Positions 9,019-18,103 of a DNA stretch of 61,346 bases are shown here, piece after piece (the stretch's first letter is position 1; each line of letters starts with the position of its first letter). This DNA is from Pseudomonas sp. NFIX28 (GTDB lineage Bacteria > Pseudomonadota > Gammaproteobacteria > Pseudomonadales > Pseudomonadaceae). The notes below the pieces were generated by a model. The model was not told the origin of the DNA and ran no database searches. It was given only the letters and a program-made list of their open reading frames with translations. Location of the stretch: assembly GCF_900107395.1 (NCBI RefSeq), contig NZ_FNPW01000015.1, positions 129,245 through 190,590 on the forward strand. The letters are read 5' to 3'. The position numbers and the translations under genes are program-made.

Positions 9019-9726
9019 CTAGCTCAGGTAGAAGTCTTTCAAGACTTCCTCGGTCACGCTTTCCCCCGCCAGCACGGAAACGATCTCGCCGACCCGCAGG
9101 GCATACACGCGAGTCGCCATCTGGATGGCCTCCACGGTGTTCTGCTCGACCAGCAGGATCGGCGTTTTGCGCGAGCGAATCTCTCGAAGGGTATCGAGTA
9201 CCACCTCGATCATTTTCGGCGAAAGCCCCATGGTCGGCTCATCCAGAATCAATAGCTCCGGACGGGACATCATCGCCCGGGCAATGGCCAGCATTTGCTG
9301 CTCGCCGCCGGACATGGTGCCCGCCTGCTGCTTGCGTCGTTCCTTCAGGATCGGGAACAGCTGGTACATATCCTCGATGTCGTCGGCAATGGCTTTGCGA
9401 TCATAGCGGGTGTAGCTGCCCAGCTTTATATTTTCCTCGATCGTCAATCCCGGGAATACGTGACGCCCCTCGGGCACATGGGCCAGCCTCATGCGCACTC
9501 GCGCATCAGGCGCAAGCGTGGTGATGTCCTTGCCCTGGAAGCTGACCTTGCCGCTCTTGCACGGCAAGAGGCCGGAAATGGCCCGCAGCGTCGTGGTCTT
9601 GCCGGCACCGTTGCTGCCAATCAGGCTCACAATTTCATCCTTGTCTATCGACAGGGATATGCCCTTCACCGCTTCGATACCGCCATACGCCACGCAGAGG
9701 CCGCTGACCTCAAGAAGCTGGTTCAT
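9019..9726 (-). CDS. ABC transporter ATP-binding protein, LivF type
   Basis: This 235-residue ATPase of the branched-chain amino acid (HAAT) transporter class carries Walker A GSNGAGKTT, signature MSGGEQQML and Walker B LLILDEPTMGLSP. Length and signature match LivF. It is the last gene of the minus-strand locus 19552-9019, and its start overlaps the end of the LivG-type gene by four bases (ATGA), so the two are translationally coupled. With LivG it would power the fused permease at 10588-12582. HAAT systems carry amino acids, amides, urea and other compounds, so the substrate here should not be assumed to be leucine. Confidence 0.95.
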   Translation of the reverse strand: MNQLLEVSGLCVAYGGIEAVKGISLSIDKDEIVSLIGSNGAGKTTTLRAISGLLPCKSGKVSFQGKDITTLAPDARVRMRLAHVPEGRHVFPGLTIEENIKLGSYTRYDRKAIADDIEDMYQLFPILKERRKQQAGTMSGGEQQMLAIARAMMSRPELLILDEPTMGLSPKMIEVVLDTLREIRSRKTPILLVEQNTVEAIQMATRVYALRVGEIVSVLAGESVTEEVLKDFYLS

Positions 9727-10583
9727 GCTTTGGCCCTCCCCAGATAGGCAGCCTGGACTTCTGCGTGGCTCAGCACGTCATGGGTGGTCCCGCTGATCAA
9801 TTTTTTCCCCTGGTAAAGAACGGTCGTGAAATTGGCAAGGCTTCGGATCACGTCCATATCGTGCTCGATCAGCAGGATCGCCACCCCGCTTTCCCGGACC
9901 TGGTCGATCAACTCGCTCAGAGCCGCCTTCTCCGACACGTTCATGCCCGCCAGCGGTTCGTCCAGAAGCAGCACCTTGGGCTTGGAGATCAACGCACGGG
10001 CGATTTCCACCCGCCGTTGATGGCCATAGGGCAATGAATTGGCTGGCACCGCTTCGACATTCGGCGGCAACCCGACAAACCGGATCAACGCCCTGGCCTC
10101 TTCCACTGTGTTGCGCTCGAATTCGACCGCCGACCTTGTCCGGAACAGGGCCGCGAACAACCCGCCGTGGAACCCCGCGTGACGGCCCACCAGGACGGTT
10201 TCCAGAACCGTCATCTCGCCGAACAGCCGGATATTCTGGAAGGTCCGCGCCAGGCCGGCCTTGGCGATGGCGTGGGCGGTCCAGTGACCCGAGGTCTTGT
10301 CGCCGATGGTGACATTTCCCGCATCGAGCACGGCAAAACCCGATAAGGCGTTGACCGCCGTGCTCTTGCCGGCGCCGTTCGGGCCTATGAGTGCATGAAC
10401 CGAATGGCTGCGCACTTCGAGGTTCAAATTGCTGACCGCGCTCAGGCCACCAAAGCGCACGGTCAATTCGCTGGCTCGCAGGACGACGCTGGCTGCCGTA
10501 TCGGCTCGGCTGACGGCTTTTTGCGCGGTCATCGGCTCGACCAGCAGGGGTGTGAAACGCTCATGATTGACTACAGGCATCAT
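9723..10583 (-). CDS. ABC transporter ATP-binding protein, LivG type
   Basis: The 286-residue protein has Walker A GPNGAGKST, the LivG-type signature region LPYGHQRRVEIARAL and Walker B VLLLDEPLAGM. About 28 residues precede the usual LivG N-terminus, so the true start could be somewhat downstream. The gene starts four bases after the fused permease gene and overlaps the LivF gene, which makes it part of the same transcript. It forms a heterodimeric ATPase with the LivF protein. Confidence 0.95.
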   Translation of the reverse strand: MMPVVNHERFTPLLVEPMTAQKAVSRADTAASVVLRASELTVRFGGLSAVSNLNLEVRSHSVHALIGPNGAGKSTAVNALSGFAVLDAGNVTIGDKTSGHWTAHAIAKAGLARTFQNIRLFGEMTVLETVLVGRHAGFHGGLFAALFRTRSAVEFERNTVEEARALIRFVGLPPNVEAVPANSLPYGHQRRVEIARALISKPKVLLLDEPLAGMNVSEKAALSELIDQVRESGVAILLIEHDMDVIRSLANFTTVLYQGKKLISGTTHDVLSHAEVQAAYLGRAKA

Positions 10584-10587
10584 CGGG

Positions 10588-12582
10588 TTACCCCATTACA
10601 AGACGCTGGCGCGCCTTGGCGGCTAAACCACTGGGACGAAACAGCATCAATGCGATCAGCATGGCGCCCAGCAGGATGTATCGAGACTCGGGAAAGCTCT
10701 CGACAAAGGGAATGTTGAGGGAGGCTTGCAGGAACACGATCCATACCGCGGCGCCGACGAAGGGCCCGATCATGGTTCCCAGACCGCCGAGCACCACCAG
10801 CATCAGAATCACGATGTTCTCGAACAGCGTGAAGCTGATGGGGCTGATGTACTGCTGGAAGTGCGCGTAGAACACCCCGACCAGGCCACCGACAAATCCG
10901 CTGCACGCATAGGCCAGCAGTTTGTAGCGCGTGCCGTGGATGCCCATCGCCTCCGCCGCGTCGTCATCTTCGCGCAGCGCCACCCAGGCCCTGCCGACGA
11001 AGGAACGCACGACCCGGCCGATGCAGAACAGCAGCACGACGCTCAGTGCCAGGGCGAAGAAGTAAAGCGCCCGGGTCGAGCCAATCTCGTAGCCAAACAA
11101 CATGGGCAACGGAATCCCGCGAATCCCCATCGGGCCATTGGTCACCGGGACCCAGTTGGTGACGACGACGCGCACGATTTCACCGAAACCCAGGGTCATG
11201 ATCGCCAGGTAGTCGCCCCGCACCCGCAGCGTCGGATAGCCCAGGAATACCCCGAACAGGGCGGCAATCAGCCCGCCAATGATCAGGTTGGCATACAGCA
11301 CCCACCAGGTGACGGAGATATCCAGGCCATAGACGCCCTGCAGCACGCTGACGAATATGATCGAGGTGTAGTACGCCCCGACGGCCCAGAACGCGACGAA
11401 CCCCAGGTCCAGCAAGCCCGCGAAGCCGACCACGATGTTCAGCCCGCTGGCGAGCATGCCATAGAGTAGCACCATCACCAGGATGCCCAGCCAGTAGTCG
11501 GACTGGATACCAAAGCCGATGCCCACGGCTGCGGCAATGGCGACGAACTTGACCAGGTTGCTCGCCATCAGGCGTGAAGCGAACACACCATCGAGCAGGC
11601 GCAATGGCGCGGTGATCCACGAGCCTTTGTCGCTTCTGTCACTGGTCAGGCTTCCACGGGCATGGCTATTCATTTCCTTCCTGCCCAGCAGCCCCTGCGG
11701 ACGGACCAGCAGGAGCAGCACCAGCAGGACAAAACTCAGGGCATCCTGATAGATCGCGCCGCCGGGGATATAGCCGGAACACAGCGATTCGACCAGGCCG
11801 AGCAACAACCCACCGACCGCGGCCCCGGGAATATTGCCGATCCCGCCGAGCACCGCCGCCGTCAACGCCTTCAAGCCAGGTGCGAAGCCCATGGTGGGAC
11901 TGGCGAACGCGAAGGATTGCGCATAGAGAATGCCGGCAAACGCAGCGAACGCCGAACCGAGCACGAAGGCCAGGCCGATGATCCGGTTGACTGGAATACC
12001 CACCAGGTAAGCGGCCGTCGGGTCCTGAGCCGAGGCGCGCATGGCACGTCCCAGCGAGGTGTAGTGGACGAACAGCTGCAGGGCGATCATGGCCACCACC
12101 GCGCAAGCCACGACCAGCCATTCAACGCCGGTGACCGTGATTTCGCCGAGCTGGAGCGCCGGCAGATGCGTCAGGGGCGTCTCTGGAAAACTCAGCGAGC
12201 TGGGCCCCCAGATGGTCTGGGCCAGACTCTGCAAGAGTACCGAGACCGCAATCGAGGTAATCAGCGAGGCCATGCGCGGGGCATTGCGTAGCGGCCGATA
12301 GGCGATGCGGTCGATCAGGGCTCCCAGCGCCGCCACTGCCGCCATCGCGACCAGGGCCGCCAGGAAGAAGTTCAGGTTCGGCATCGCCACCAGATACCCG
12401 AACAGTGAAAGCTCGGGCAACATCAATGACAGGGTGATAAAGGCGCCCAGCATGAACAGCTCGCCAAATGCGAAATTCACCATTTTGACTACACCGTAAA
12501 CCAGCGTGTAAGCCACCGCCGCCAGGGCATAAATGGACCCGAGCATCAGGCCATTTATCAGAAGCTGCTCAAAGTAAAGCAT
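10588..12582 (-). CDS. fused LivH-LivM ABC permease
   Basis: One uninterrupted 664-residue frame contains both permeases of a branched-chain-type ABC transporter. Residues about 1-300 are LivH-like (ending in the typical LLLVRPQGLLGRKE), and residues about 304-664 are LivM-like (GMLASGLNIVVGFAGLLDLGFVAF, YLAIMTLGFGEIVR, EAMGIHGTRYKLLAY). In most bacteria these are two proteins. At the junction there is an in-frame ATG at 11673 (Met304) preceded by AGGAAGGAA, so LivM could also be made separately from an internal start. The start at 12582 has GGAG upstream. It is followed immediately by LivG. Confidence 0.93.
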   Translation of the reverse strand: MLYFEQLLINGLMLGSIYALAAVAYTLVYGVVKMVNFAFGELFMLGAFITLSLMLPELSLFGYLVAMPNLNFFLAALVAMAAVAALGALIDRIAYRPLRNAPRMASLITSIAVSVLLQSLAQTIWGPSSLSFPETPLTHLPALQLGEITVTGVEWLVVACAVVAMIALQLFVHYTSLGRAMRASAQDPTAAYLVGIPVNRIIGLAFVLGSAFAAFAGILYAQSFAFASPTMGFAPGLKALTAAVLGGIGNIPGAAVGGLLLGLVESLCSGYIPGGAIYQDALSFVLLVLLLLVRPQGLLGRKEMNSHARGSLTSDRSDKGSWITAPLRLLDGVFASRLMASNLVKFVAIAAAVGIGFGIQSDYWLGILVMVLLYGMLASGLNIVVGFAGLLDLGFVAFWAVGAYYTSIIFVSVLQGVYGLDISVTWWVLYANLIIGGLIAALFGVFLGYPTLRVRGDYLAIMTLGFGEIVRVVVTNWVPVTNGPMGIRGIPLPMLFGYEIGSTRALYFFALALSVVLLFCIGRVVRSFVGRAWVALREDDDAAEAMGIHGTRYKLLAYACSGFVGGLVGVFYAHFQQYISPISFTLFENIVILMLVVLGGLGTMIGPFVGAAVWIVFLQASLNIPFVESFPESRYILLGAMLIALMLFRPSGLAAKARQRLVMG

Positions 12583-12639
12583 GAGGATCTCCAGCGGCTT
12601 TGCAGGGGCGGCAAACCGCCCCCGCACACCGCGATGTCA

Positions 12640-13758
12640 TTACTGGTCGGCGAGAACGAACTTGCCACTTTTCACAGTGAAGTAATGCAGTGAACCCGAT
12701 CGGTCTCCGCCAGCCTGGAAGGAGATGTCGCCGGTTGCGCCTGGCAGGCGCTCGGTGCTGCTGAGCGCATCGTTCATGGAGGTTCGGTTGAGCTCGCCGC
12801 GGGCGCGCGCAGCCTTCGCCGCCGCGCCCAGGGTCAACGCCGTGTCGTAGCCCAAGGCCGCCCAGCCATTGGGCTCTTGCTGGTATTTGGCAACGTATTG
12901 CTGGACGAACGCCGCGGTTTGCGGCGACGTCTGCGAGTGGCTATCGAACATGCCATACAGCGTCATGCCCTCGGTGGCGCTGCCGCCCAATTGCACAAGC
13001 TGCGACGACAGCGCGCCATCGGTGCCGATCAGGCGGGCGTTGATGCCCAGCGCTTTGGTCTGCTTGGCGATCATCGCCGCCTCGGTGTAGAAGCCGCCGA
13101 TAAAAATCGCATCGGGTTTGCGCTGCTTGACGCCGGCGAGGATGGTCCGGAAATCCTTGGTCCCCAAGTTATAGCTGTTCTGCCCGGCCAGGGTGCCGCC
13201 CGCCGCCACGAAGGCATCGGCGAAAGCCTTGTTGATCCCGATGCCGTAATCGTCTTGCTGGTAGAGGATGTAGACCGACTTGACTCCCATCGTCCGGGCG
13301 ACGTACTCGCCCATCATTGCGCCCTGGGCCGCGTCGGTCATGATCAGGCGCCGGAAGTACGGGCTGATGCCCGTCAGCTGCGGGCTGGTGATCGCCGAGG
13401 CGACGATCGGCATCTGGCACTTTTTCAGGATCGGTGCGGCAGCCAGGGCGACCGAACTGAAGGTGTAGCCGGCGACCGCCAGGGTGTCCTGGTCCTCGCA
13501 GAAACGCCCCGCCGCCAACACGCCATCGTTGGGCTGGCCGTGGTCATCGGACACCTTGACCTGGAGGTTCACGTCGTCCTCCAGCCTGACCTTCTCGACA
13601 CCCAACTCAAAGCCTTTGCGCACATCCAGGCCGTAGGAAGCGAAATCACCGGTCAAGGTGGCGGTAAAACCGACCTGGACAGGTTCCGACGCACGCGAGA
13701 CAACGGAACATAAGAGCACTGCGCTACATGCCGCAGTTGATACTATTTGTTTGAACAT
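12640..13758 (-). CDS. periplasmic amino-acid/amide-binding protein of the ABC transporter
   Basis: The 372-residue protein has a signal peptide (FKQIVSTAACSAVLLCSVVSRA) and then the type I periplasmic fold of Leu/Ile/Val-binding proteins, starting with VQVGFTATLTGDFASYGLDVRKGFELGVE and containing the segment SVYILYQQDDYGIGINKAF. It captures the ligand and delivers it to the fused permease. The gene lies 57 bases upstream of the permease gene and 127 bases downstream of the GntR gene; AGAGGTG precedes its start. The operon's other enzymes suggest a gamma-glutamyl or amine-type ligand; this is inference. Confidence 0.93.
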   Translation of the reverse strand: MFKQIVSTAACSAVLLCSVVSRASEPVQVGFTATLTGDFASYGLDVRKGFELGVEKVRLEDDVNLQVKVSDDHGQPNDGVLAAGRFCEDQDTLAVAGYTFSSVALAAAPILKKCQMPIVASAITSPQLTGISPYFRRLIMTDAAQGAMMGEYVARTMGVKSVYILYQQDDYGIGINKAFADAFVAAGGTLAGQNSYNLGTKDFRTILAGVKQRKPDAIFIGGFYTEAAMIAKQTKALGINARLIGTDGALSSQLVQLGGSATEGMTLYGMFDSHSQTSPQTAAFVQQYVAKYQQEPNGWAALGYDTALTLGAAAKAARARGELNRTSMNDALSSTERLPGATGDISFQAGGDRSGSLHYFTVKSGKFVLADQ

Positions 13759-13864
13759 GCTGCACCTCTTTAAATATTGTTATTGTTGAATTCAAGGCGA
13801 AACATCCCTGTCGCGACCTCCTTTACAACCAAGGAGATCACGCTGAAACAAGTAACCTATTTAA

Positions 13865-13881
13865 CTGGCGACTCTCGCCAG
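13865..13881. other. short stem-loop between regulator and transporter genes
   Basis: A perfect 7-base stem (CTGGCGA/TCGCCAG) with a 3-base loop lies about five bases beyond the GntR stop codon, in the 127-base gap before the binding-protein gene. There is no clear U-run, so it is more likely an mRNA processing or stability element that lets transporter genes be expressed at a different level than a full terminator. Inference from position only. Confidence 0.35.
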
Positions 13882-13885
13882 GTTA

Positions 13886-14542
13886 TTAACTTACTAAAGT
13901 TACCAGTGCGGGAATCGTAGCTCTTACATGTTCTCGCACCACCGACTCTACCAACGCCTGATCGCCACTCTTGAGGGCTCGAATAATGCCCGCATGATCA
14001 TCCCGCGAAGTCATCGGTTTATCCGCATGTTCAAGCCATATGCGCATATAAGGCTCCAGTGAGGAATGCAAGCCTACGAGCTGGGCATTGAGGCGTGGCA
14101 TGCCGGCCAATCCCGTCAGGTACTCATGGAACTCACGATGTTTAGTGACCCATTCGGAATAATCCGAGTTGCACAGTTCCATCTGGTCGAGCAAATGTTC
14201 CAGAGTTGCAATGGATTGCGGCGTCAGCCTGGGCACCGCGAGACCGGCGGCCAGGGCTTCAAGGCTGGCGCGAATTTCGAATACTTCGCGCATTTCCTGG
14301 GCATTCAAGCCACGCACGATTGCCCCGCGGTTCGGCCTGATATGCAGCAGTCCTTCGGCGGAAAGCCTGCGGAAAGCTTCGCGCACCGGCATTCGGCTCA
14401 TGCCGATTTCAGCGGCGATATCCTCGGCGACCAGCCGCTCTCCCGCGCGATAACGGCCCTGCCGGATTCCGCTTTCGATGAAGCGATATGCCTCACCTTC
14501 AGCCGAAAGTGCGAGTCCGTTAAATTCGATTTGCTCAGCCAT
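13886..14542 (-). CDS. GntR-family regulator with FCD domain
   Basis: The 218-residue protein has a winged helix-turn-helix at about residues 10-80 (AEDIAAEIGMSRMPVREAFRRLSAEGLL) and an all-helical FCD effector domain at about 85-215 (EIRASLEALAAGLAVPRLT). Such proteins usually repress a catabolic operon until a pathway carboxylate or amino acid binds next to a metal in the FCD pocket. It lies inside the locus, 18 bases after the RidA gene, so it probably controls the operon it belongs to. The palindrome at 19572-19595 is the best candidate operator. Confidence 0.93.
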   Translation of the reverse strand: MAEQIEFNGLALSAEGEAYRFIESGIRQGRYRAGERLVAEDIAAEIGMSRMPVREAFRRLSAEGLLHIRPNRGAIVRGLNAQEMREVFEIRASLEALAAGLAVPRLTPQSIATLEHLLDQMELCNSDYSEWVTKHREFHEYLTGLAGMPRLNAQLVGLHSSLEPYMRIWLEHADKPMTSRDDHAGIIRALKSGDQALVESVVREHVRATIPALVTLVS

Positions 14543-14560
14543 GACACCCTCTGTATATGC

Positions 14561-15049
14561 TCAGGAAAACTCGACAGTCACCCAAGTTTCGAAACAGTAA
14601 TCGTCCGCTAGCGACGTGACTCCGATGGTTGCCCTTGGGGCAATTCCTATTGTCTCCCCAAAGGCGTCCACCAGTAAATCGCTCATGGCGCTCGACACCA
14701 GATGCGGCTCGGTAAAATCAATGTCGCACGCTACAAAGTTAAGAACCCTGGCAATACCCACTACGCGATCCAGATCACCAATGGCATTCTTGATCGCGGC
14801 AATGCAATTAATAGCCGTCAACTTTGCCGCTTCACGCGCCTGCTCGACATCAATGGAACGCCCCACGCGACCGGGATATCTCGCCTCGCCCTGGGCATTC
14901 AACCCGGCGGTTTGCCCGGACAGAAACAACAAGTTTCCGCTGATATAGTGAGGCTTCATTTTTCCATATTTGGTGCCGTAGTAATTCTCGCCCACTTCGG
15001 CAAGGGGTAATTCAATGCCCATCTCTTTTAAACGTTGCTCAACTTTCAT
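14561..15049 (-). CDS. RidA family protein (long form, operon member)
   Basis: This 162-residue RidA-type protein differs from the compact 126-residue paralogue at 7886. It has the family core (ISGNLLFLSGQTAGLNAQGE, AAIKNAIGDLDRVVGIARVLNFVA, APRATIGVTSLA) with an N-terminal extension of about 30 residues. Arg in PRATIGV matches the catalytic Arg of RidA. Within this operon it most likely clears an imine or enamine made by the neighbouring aminotransferase. It is 24 bases after the aminotransferase and 18 bases before the GntR gene. Confidence 0.9.
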   Translation of the reverse strand: MKVEQRLKEMGIELPLAEVGENYYGTKYGKMKPHYISGNLLFLSGQTAGLNAQGEARYPGRVGRSIDVEQAREAAKLTAINCIAAIKNAIGDLDRVVGIARVLNFVACDIDFTEPHLVSSAMSDLLVDAFGETIGIAPRATIGVTSLADDYCFETWVTVEFS

Positions 15050-15073
15050 GCCGCCGTGCTCCTGTCTCGTGTT

Positions 15074-16453
15074 TCAACGACTGCCCTGGACTTCGGCAGT
15101 CACTTCGGCCAGCGCCTCTTCGTAACGGTCCAACAGGTCTGCAAGTTGCTCTTGAGTAATGATCAACGGCGGGCATAACGCAATGGCATCACCGATATTG
15201 CGCGTGATGACTTTACGGCGGAACAACGCAGCGGACATCATCGCCCCCAGATTCCCGGCGGCCAGGTATGGCGTCTTGTCATCCTTGTTGCCGACGAGCT
15301 CGATCGCACCGATCAAGCCCAGGGACCGCACCTCGCCCACCAGCGGGTGCGCAGCCAGCCCGGCCAGGCGCGTGGCCAGGTATTCGCCCAGGGCACAGGC
15401 CTTCGCCACCAATTCCCGCTCTTCGATGATCTTGATGTTCTCCAGCGCCACCGCCGCGGCCACTGGATGCCCGCCTGCCGTCAGGCCATGGCCAAAGGTG
15501 CCGCGACTGGCACTTTGCGCAGCGACGGCCGAGTAGACCTTTTCGTTGATCAGCAAAGCGGAAATCGGCAGATAGGAAGACGAAAGCTGCTTGGAGAGCA
15601 CCATCATGTCCGGGGTGATGCCGAAGTGCTCGCTGCCGAACATCTTGCCGGTCCGCCCGAAGCCGCAGATCACCTCATCGGCAACCAGCAGAATGTCGTG
15701 CTTTTCAAGGACCGCCTGGATCAAGGTCCAGTAACCGGCCGGCGGCAGTATGACCCCGCCCGCGCCCATCAAGGGTTCAGCGAACATGGCGCCAATGGTC
15801 TGCGGCCCCTCGCGCAGAATCAGTGTTTCCAGCTCCTGCGCCAGGCGCCGGGAAAAATCCTCTTCGGACTCACCCGGCCGGCCTTCGCGGTAATAGTGCG
15901 GCGCGGTCAGATGGAAGAAACCCGGCAACGGCGCATTGAAACCACCCTGGACATGGGGCAGGCCGGTCAGGCTCGAGGCACCCAGCGTTACACCGTGGTA
16001 GGCACGATTGCGCGAGATGATCTTGGTCTTCTGTGGCTGGCCCAAGGCATTGGCGCGGTACCAGACCAGCTTGATCGCCGTGTCGTTGGCCTCGGAGCCG
16101 GAGTTGGTGAAGAAGGCCTTGCTCATCGGAACCGGCGCCAGGGCGATCAGCTTTTGCGCCAGCTCAACCAAGGGCTGGTTCGAGCGCTGGGTGAAGGTGT
16201 GGTAGAACGGCAGCTTCTTCATCTGCCGCATGGCCGCCTCGACCAAGCGCTGCTCGCTGAAGCCGACCGCCACGCTCCAGAGGCCGGACAGTGCCTCGAT
16301 GTACTTCTCACCCTGCTCGTCAAAAACGTAGATGCCCTCCCCGCGCTCCATGATCAGCGAGCCTTCCTCGCGGTTCTTCACTGCGTTGCTGAACCCGTGC
16401 AAATGATGCTGTGCATCGAGGCGGGAAAGGTTCTGTTCGGTAGATGCGTGCAT
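15074..16453 (-). CDS. class III PLP-dependent (omega-)aminotransferase
   Basis: The 459-residue enzyme has class III hallmarks: substrate-binding region GLWSVAVGF, AFFTNSGSEANDTAIKL (110-129), Asp259 in LLVADEVICGFGRTG contacting the PLP ring nitrogen, and PLP-Lys288 in DMMVLSKQLSSSYLP. It resembles the pyruvate-dependent omega-amine aminotransferases (SpuC-like putrescine or beta-alanine/GABA enzymes), which turn a terminal amine into an aldehyde. The aldehyde dehydrogenase at 18104 would be the next step. AAGAGAA precedes the chosen ATG. The exact amine is unknown. Confidence 0.92.
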   Translation of the reverse strand: MHASTEQNLSRLDAQHHLHGFSNAVKNREEGSLIMERGEGIYVFDEQGEKYIEALSGLWSVAVGFSEQRLVEAAMRQMKKLPFYHTFTQRSNQPLVELAQKLIALAPVPMSKAFFTNSGSEANDTAIKLVWYRANALGQPQKTKIISRNRAYHGVTLGASSLTGLPHVQGGFNAPLPGFFHLTAPHYYREGRPGESEEDFSRRLAQELETLILREGPQTIGAMFAEPLMGAGGVILPPAGYWTLIQAVLEKHDILLVADEVICGFGRTGKMFGSEHFGITPDMMVLSKQLSSSYLPISALLINEKVYSAVAAQSASRGTFGHGLTAGGHPVAAAVALENIKIIEERELVAKACALGEYLATRLAGLAAHPLVGEVRSLGLIGAIELVGNKDDKTPYLAAGNLGAMMSAALFRRKVITRNIGDAIALCPPLIITQEQLADLLDRYEEALAEVTAEVQGSR

Positions 16454-16479
16454 GTTTTTATTCTCTTGTAAGGGGTGGA

Positions 16480-18072
16480 TCAGTAACCGACAGCCTGGCC
16501 GTCGCGACGCGAATCGGAGGCGGCAACGTAGCTGCCGTTTGCGCCGCACTGGATCAACTGGGCGCTGCCAAACTCCATGCTTCCGGGCTCGTGGACCTGC
16601 AGGCGGTGACCGCGGTTTTTCAGCGATTCAATGACATGGGCCGGGGTATGCGCCTCCAGGTGAACGACGGGCCCCGCCTCGACGCGAAAACGCGGGGCAT
16701 CGCTCATGGCCTGCGGGTTCTGACCGAAGCAGGCCAGGCGCGCCACCATTTGCAGGTGACCTTGCGCCTGCATGCTGCCGCCCATCACGCCCATGGCCAT
16801 GACCGGCTCGCCTCCCCGGCTGATGAAACCCGGGATGATGCTGTGCAAGGGCTTTTTCCCCGGGCTGACCTGGTTCACATGCCCAGGCTCCAGGACAAAC
16901 CCCATGCCACGGTTGTGCAGGCTGATGCCGGTGCCGGGTACGACGACCCCGGAACCGAAGCCTTTGTAGTTGGACTGGATAAACGAAACCATCATCCCGT
17001 CGGCGTCCGCCGCGGCGAGGTAGACCGTGCCGCCCAGCGTTGGAGTACCGGCGACCACCGATGAAGCCTGGGGCTGAATGAGCTGTGCACGCTGGCGCAG
17101 ATAGTCCTTGTCCAGCAGCGCCTCGGCCGAATGCTTCATGTGCGTGCGATCACCGACGTGCGCATGCAGGTCCGCAAAGGCGAGCTTCATGGCTTCGATC
17201 ATCACGTGATAGGCGTCAGGGCTGTCGAGGCCCATGGCTTCGATATCGAAGGACTCGAGCATGCCCAGTGCCATGAGCGCGGCGATGCCTTGGCCGCTGG
17301 GCGGGATCTCGTGCAGGGTGTAGCCGCGAAAATCCTGGCTGATCGGTTTGACCCACTCCACTTCCATGGCCGCCAGGTCGTCGGCGCGCAGCGCGGCTCC
17401 GCACTGCCTGGCGAAAGCCAGGATCCGTTCGGCGAGCTCGCCGCGGTAGAAACTTTCGCCATGGCTTTGCGCGATGCTCCGAAGCGACGCCGCCTGCTCG
17501 GGAAAACGCCACCAGTCACCTGCCGCGGGCAACTTGCCGTCTCGGGTGAAGGCCTCGCGAAAACCCGGCTGCTCCATCAGTTCGGGGGCCTGGGCCTGCC
17601 ACTGCCGGGCAATCTGCGGGCTGACAGCGAACCCCTCCTGCGCATACTCGAGCGCTGGCCCGAACAACTGCGAAAACGGCAACTTGCCAAAACGTCGCGA
17701 CAGAGCCGCCCAACCCGCTACCTGCCCCGGCACGGTCACGCTGTCCCAACCTTTGGTCGGCATCTGTTGCTGGCCGGCAAAGTGTTCCAGGTCCCAAGCT
17801 GCGGGGGCCCGTCCGCAGGCATCGAGACCGTGCAGCTGGCCGTTGTCCCACACCAGGGCGAACAAGTCGCCGCCGATGCCGTTCATGACCGGCTCGACCA
17901 CGGTCAGGGCGATTGCCGTGGCCAATGCCGCATCCACCGCATTACCGCCGGCCAGCAGCATCCGCACGCCGGCTTGCGCCGCCAGCGGCTGCGAAGTGCT
18001 GACGACGTTCTTCGCCAGCAGCGGCATCTTTTGCGATGGGTAGGGAAGATCCCAGTTGAATGTCTTGTGCAT
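16480..18072 (-). CDS. gamma-glutamyltransferase family protein, cytoplasmic (YwrD-like)
   Basis: The 530-residue Ntn-hydrolase precursor should self-cleave before Thr349 in TLGGTVYLAAADADGMMVSF; the following small subunit carries GFGSGVVVPGTGISLHNRG, typical of the family. The large subunit has the usual AAQAGVRMLLAGGNAVDAALAT and NGIGGDLFALV segments. Unlike the periplasmic glutathione-salvage Ggt of E. coli, there is no signal peptide, so it should act in the cytoplasm on an imported compound. It lies between the aldehyde dehydrogenase and aminotransferase genes with gaps of about 30 bases. Hydrolysis of a gamma-glutamyl or similar N-acyl bond is the expected reaction; the substrate is not identified. 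Confidence 0.92.
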   Translation of the reverse strand: MHKTFNWDLPYPSQKMPLLAKNVVSTSQPLAAQAGVRMLLAGGNAVDAALATAIALTVVEPVMNGIGGDLFALVWDNGQLHGLDACGRAPAAWDLEHFAGQQQMPTKGWDSVTVPGQVAGWAALSRRFGKLPFSQLFGPALEYAQEGFAVSPQIARQWQAQAPELMEQPGFREAFTRDGKLPAAGDWWRFPEQAASLRSIAQSHGESFYRGELAERILAFARQCGAALRADDLAAMEVEWVKPISQDFRGYTLHEIPPSGQGIAALMALGMLESFDIEAMGLDSPDAYHVMIEAMKLAFADLHAHVGDRTHMKHSAEALLDKDYLRQRAQLIQPQASSVVAGTPTLGGTVYLAAADADGMMVSFIQSNYKGFGSGVVVPGTGISLHNRGMGFVLEPGHVNQVSPGKKPLHSIIPGFISRGGEPVMAMGVMGGSMQAQGHLQMVARLACFGQNPQAMSDAPRFRVEAGPVVHLEAHTPAHVIESLKNRGHRLQVHEPGSMEFGSAQLIQCGANGSYVAASDSRRDGQAVGY

Positions 18073-18103
18073 TATTTTTCACTCAGCATGGAAAGGGCTT
18101 AAC

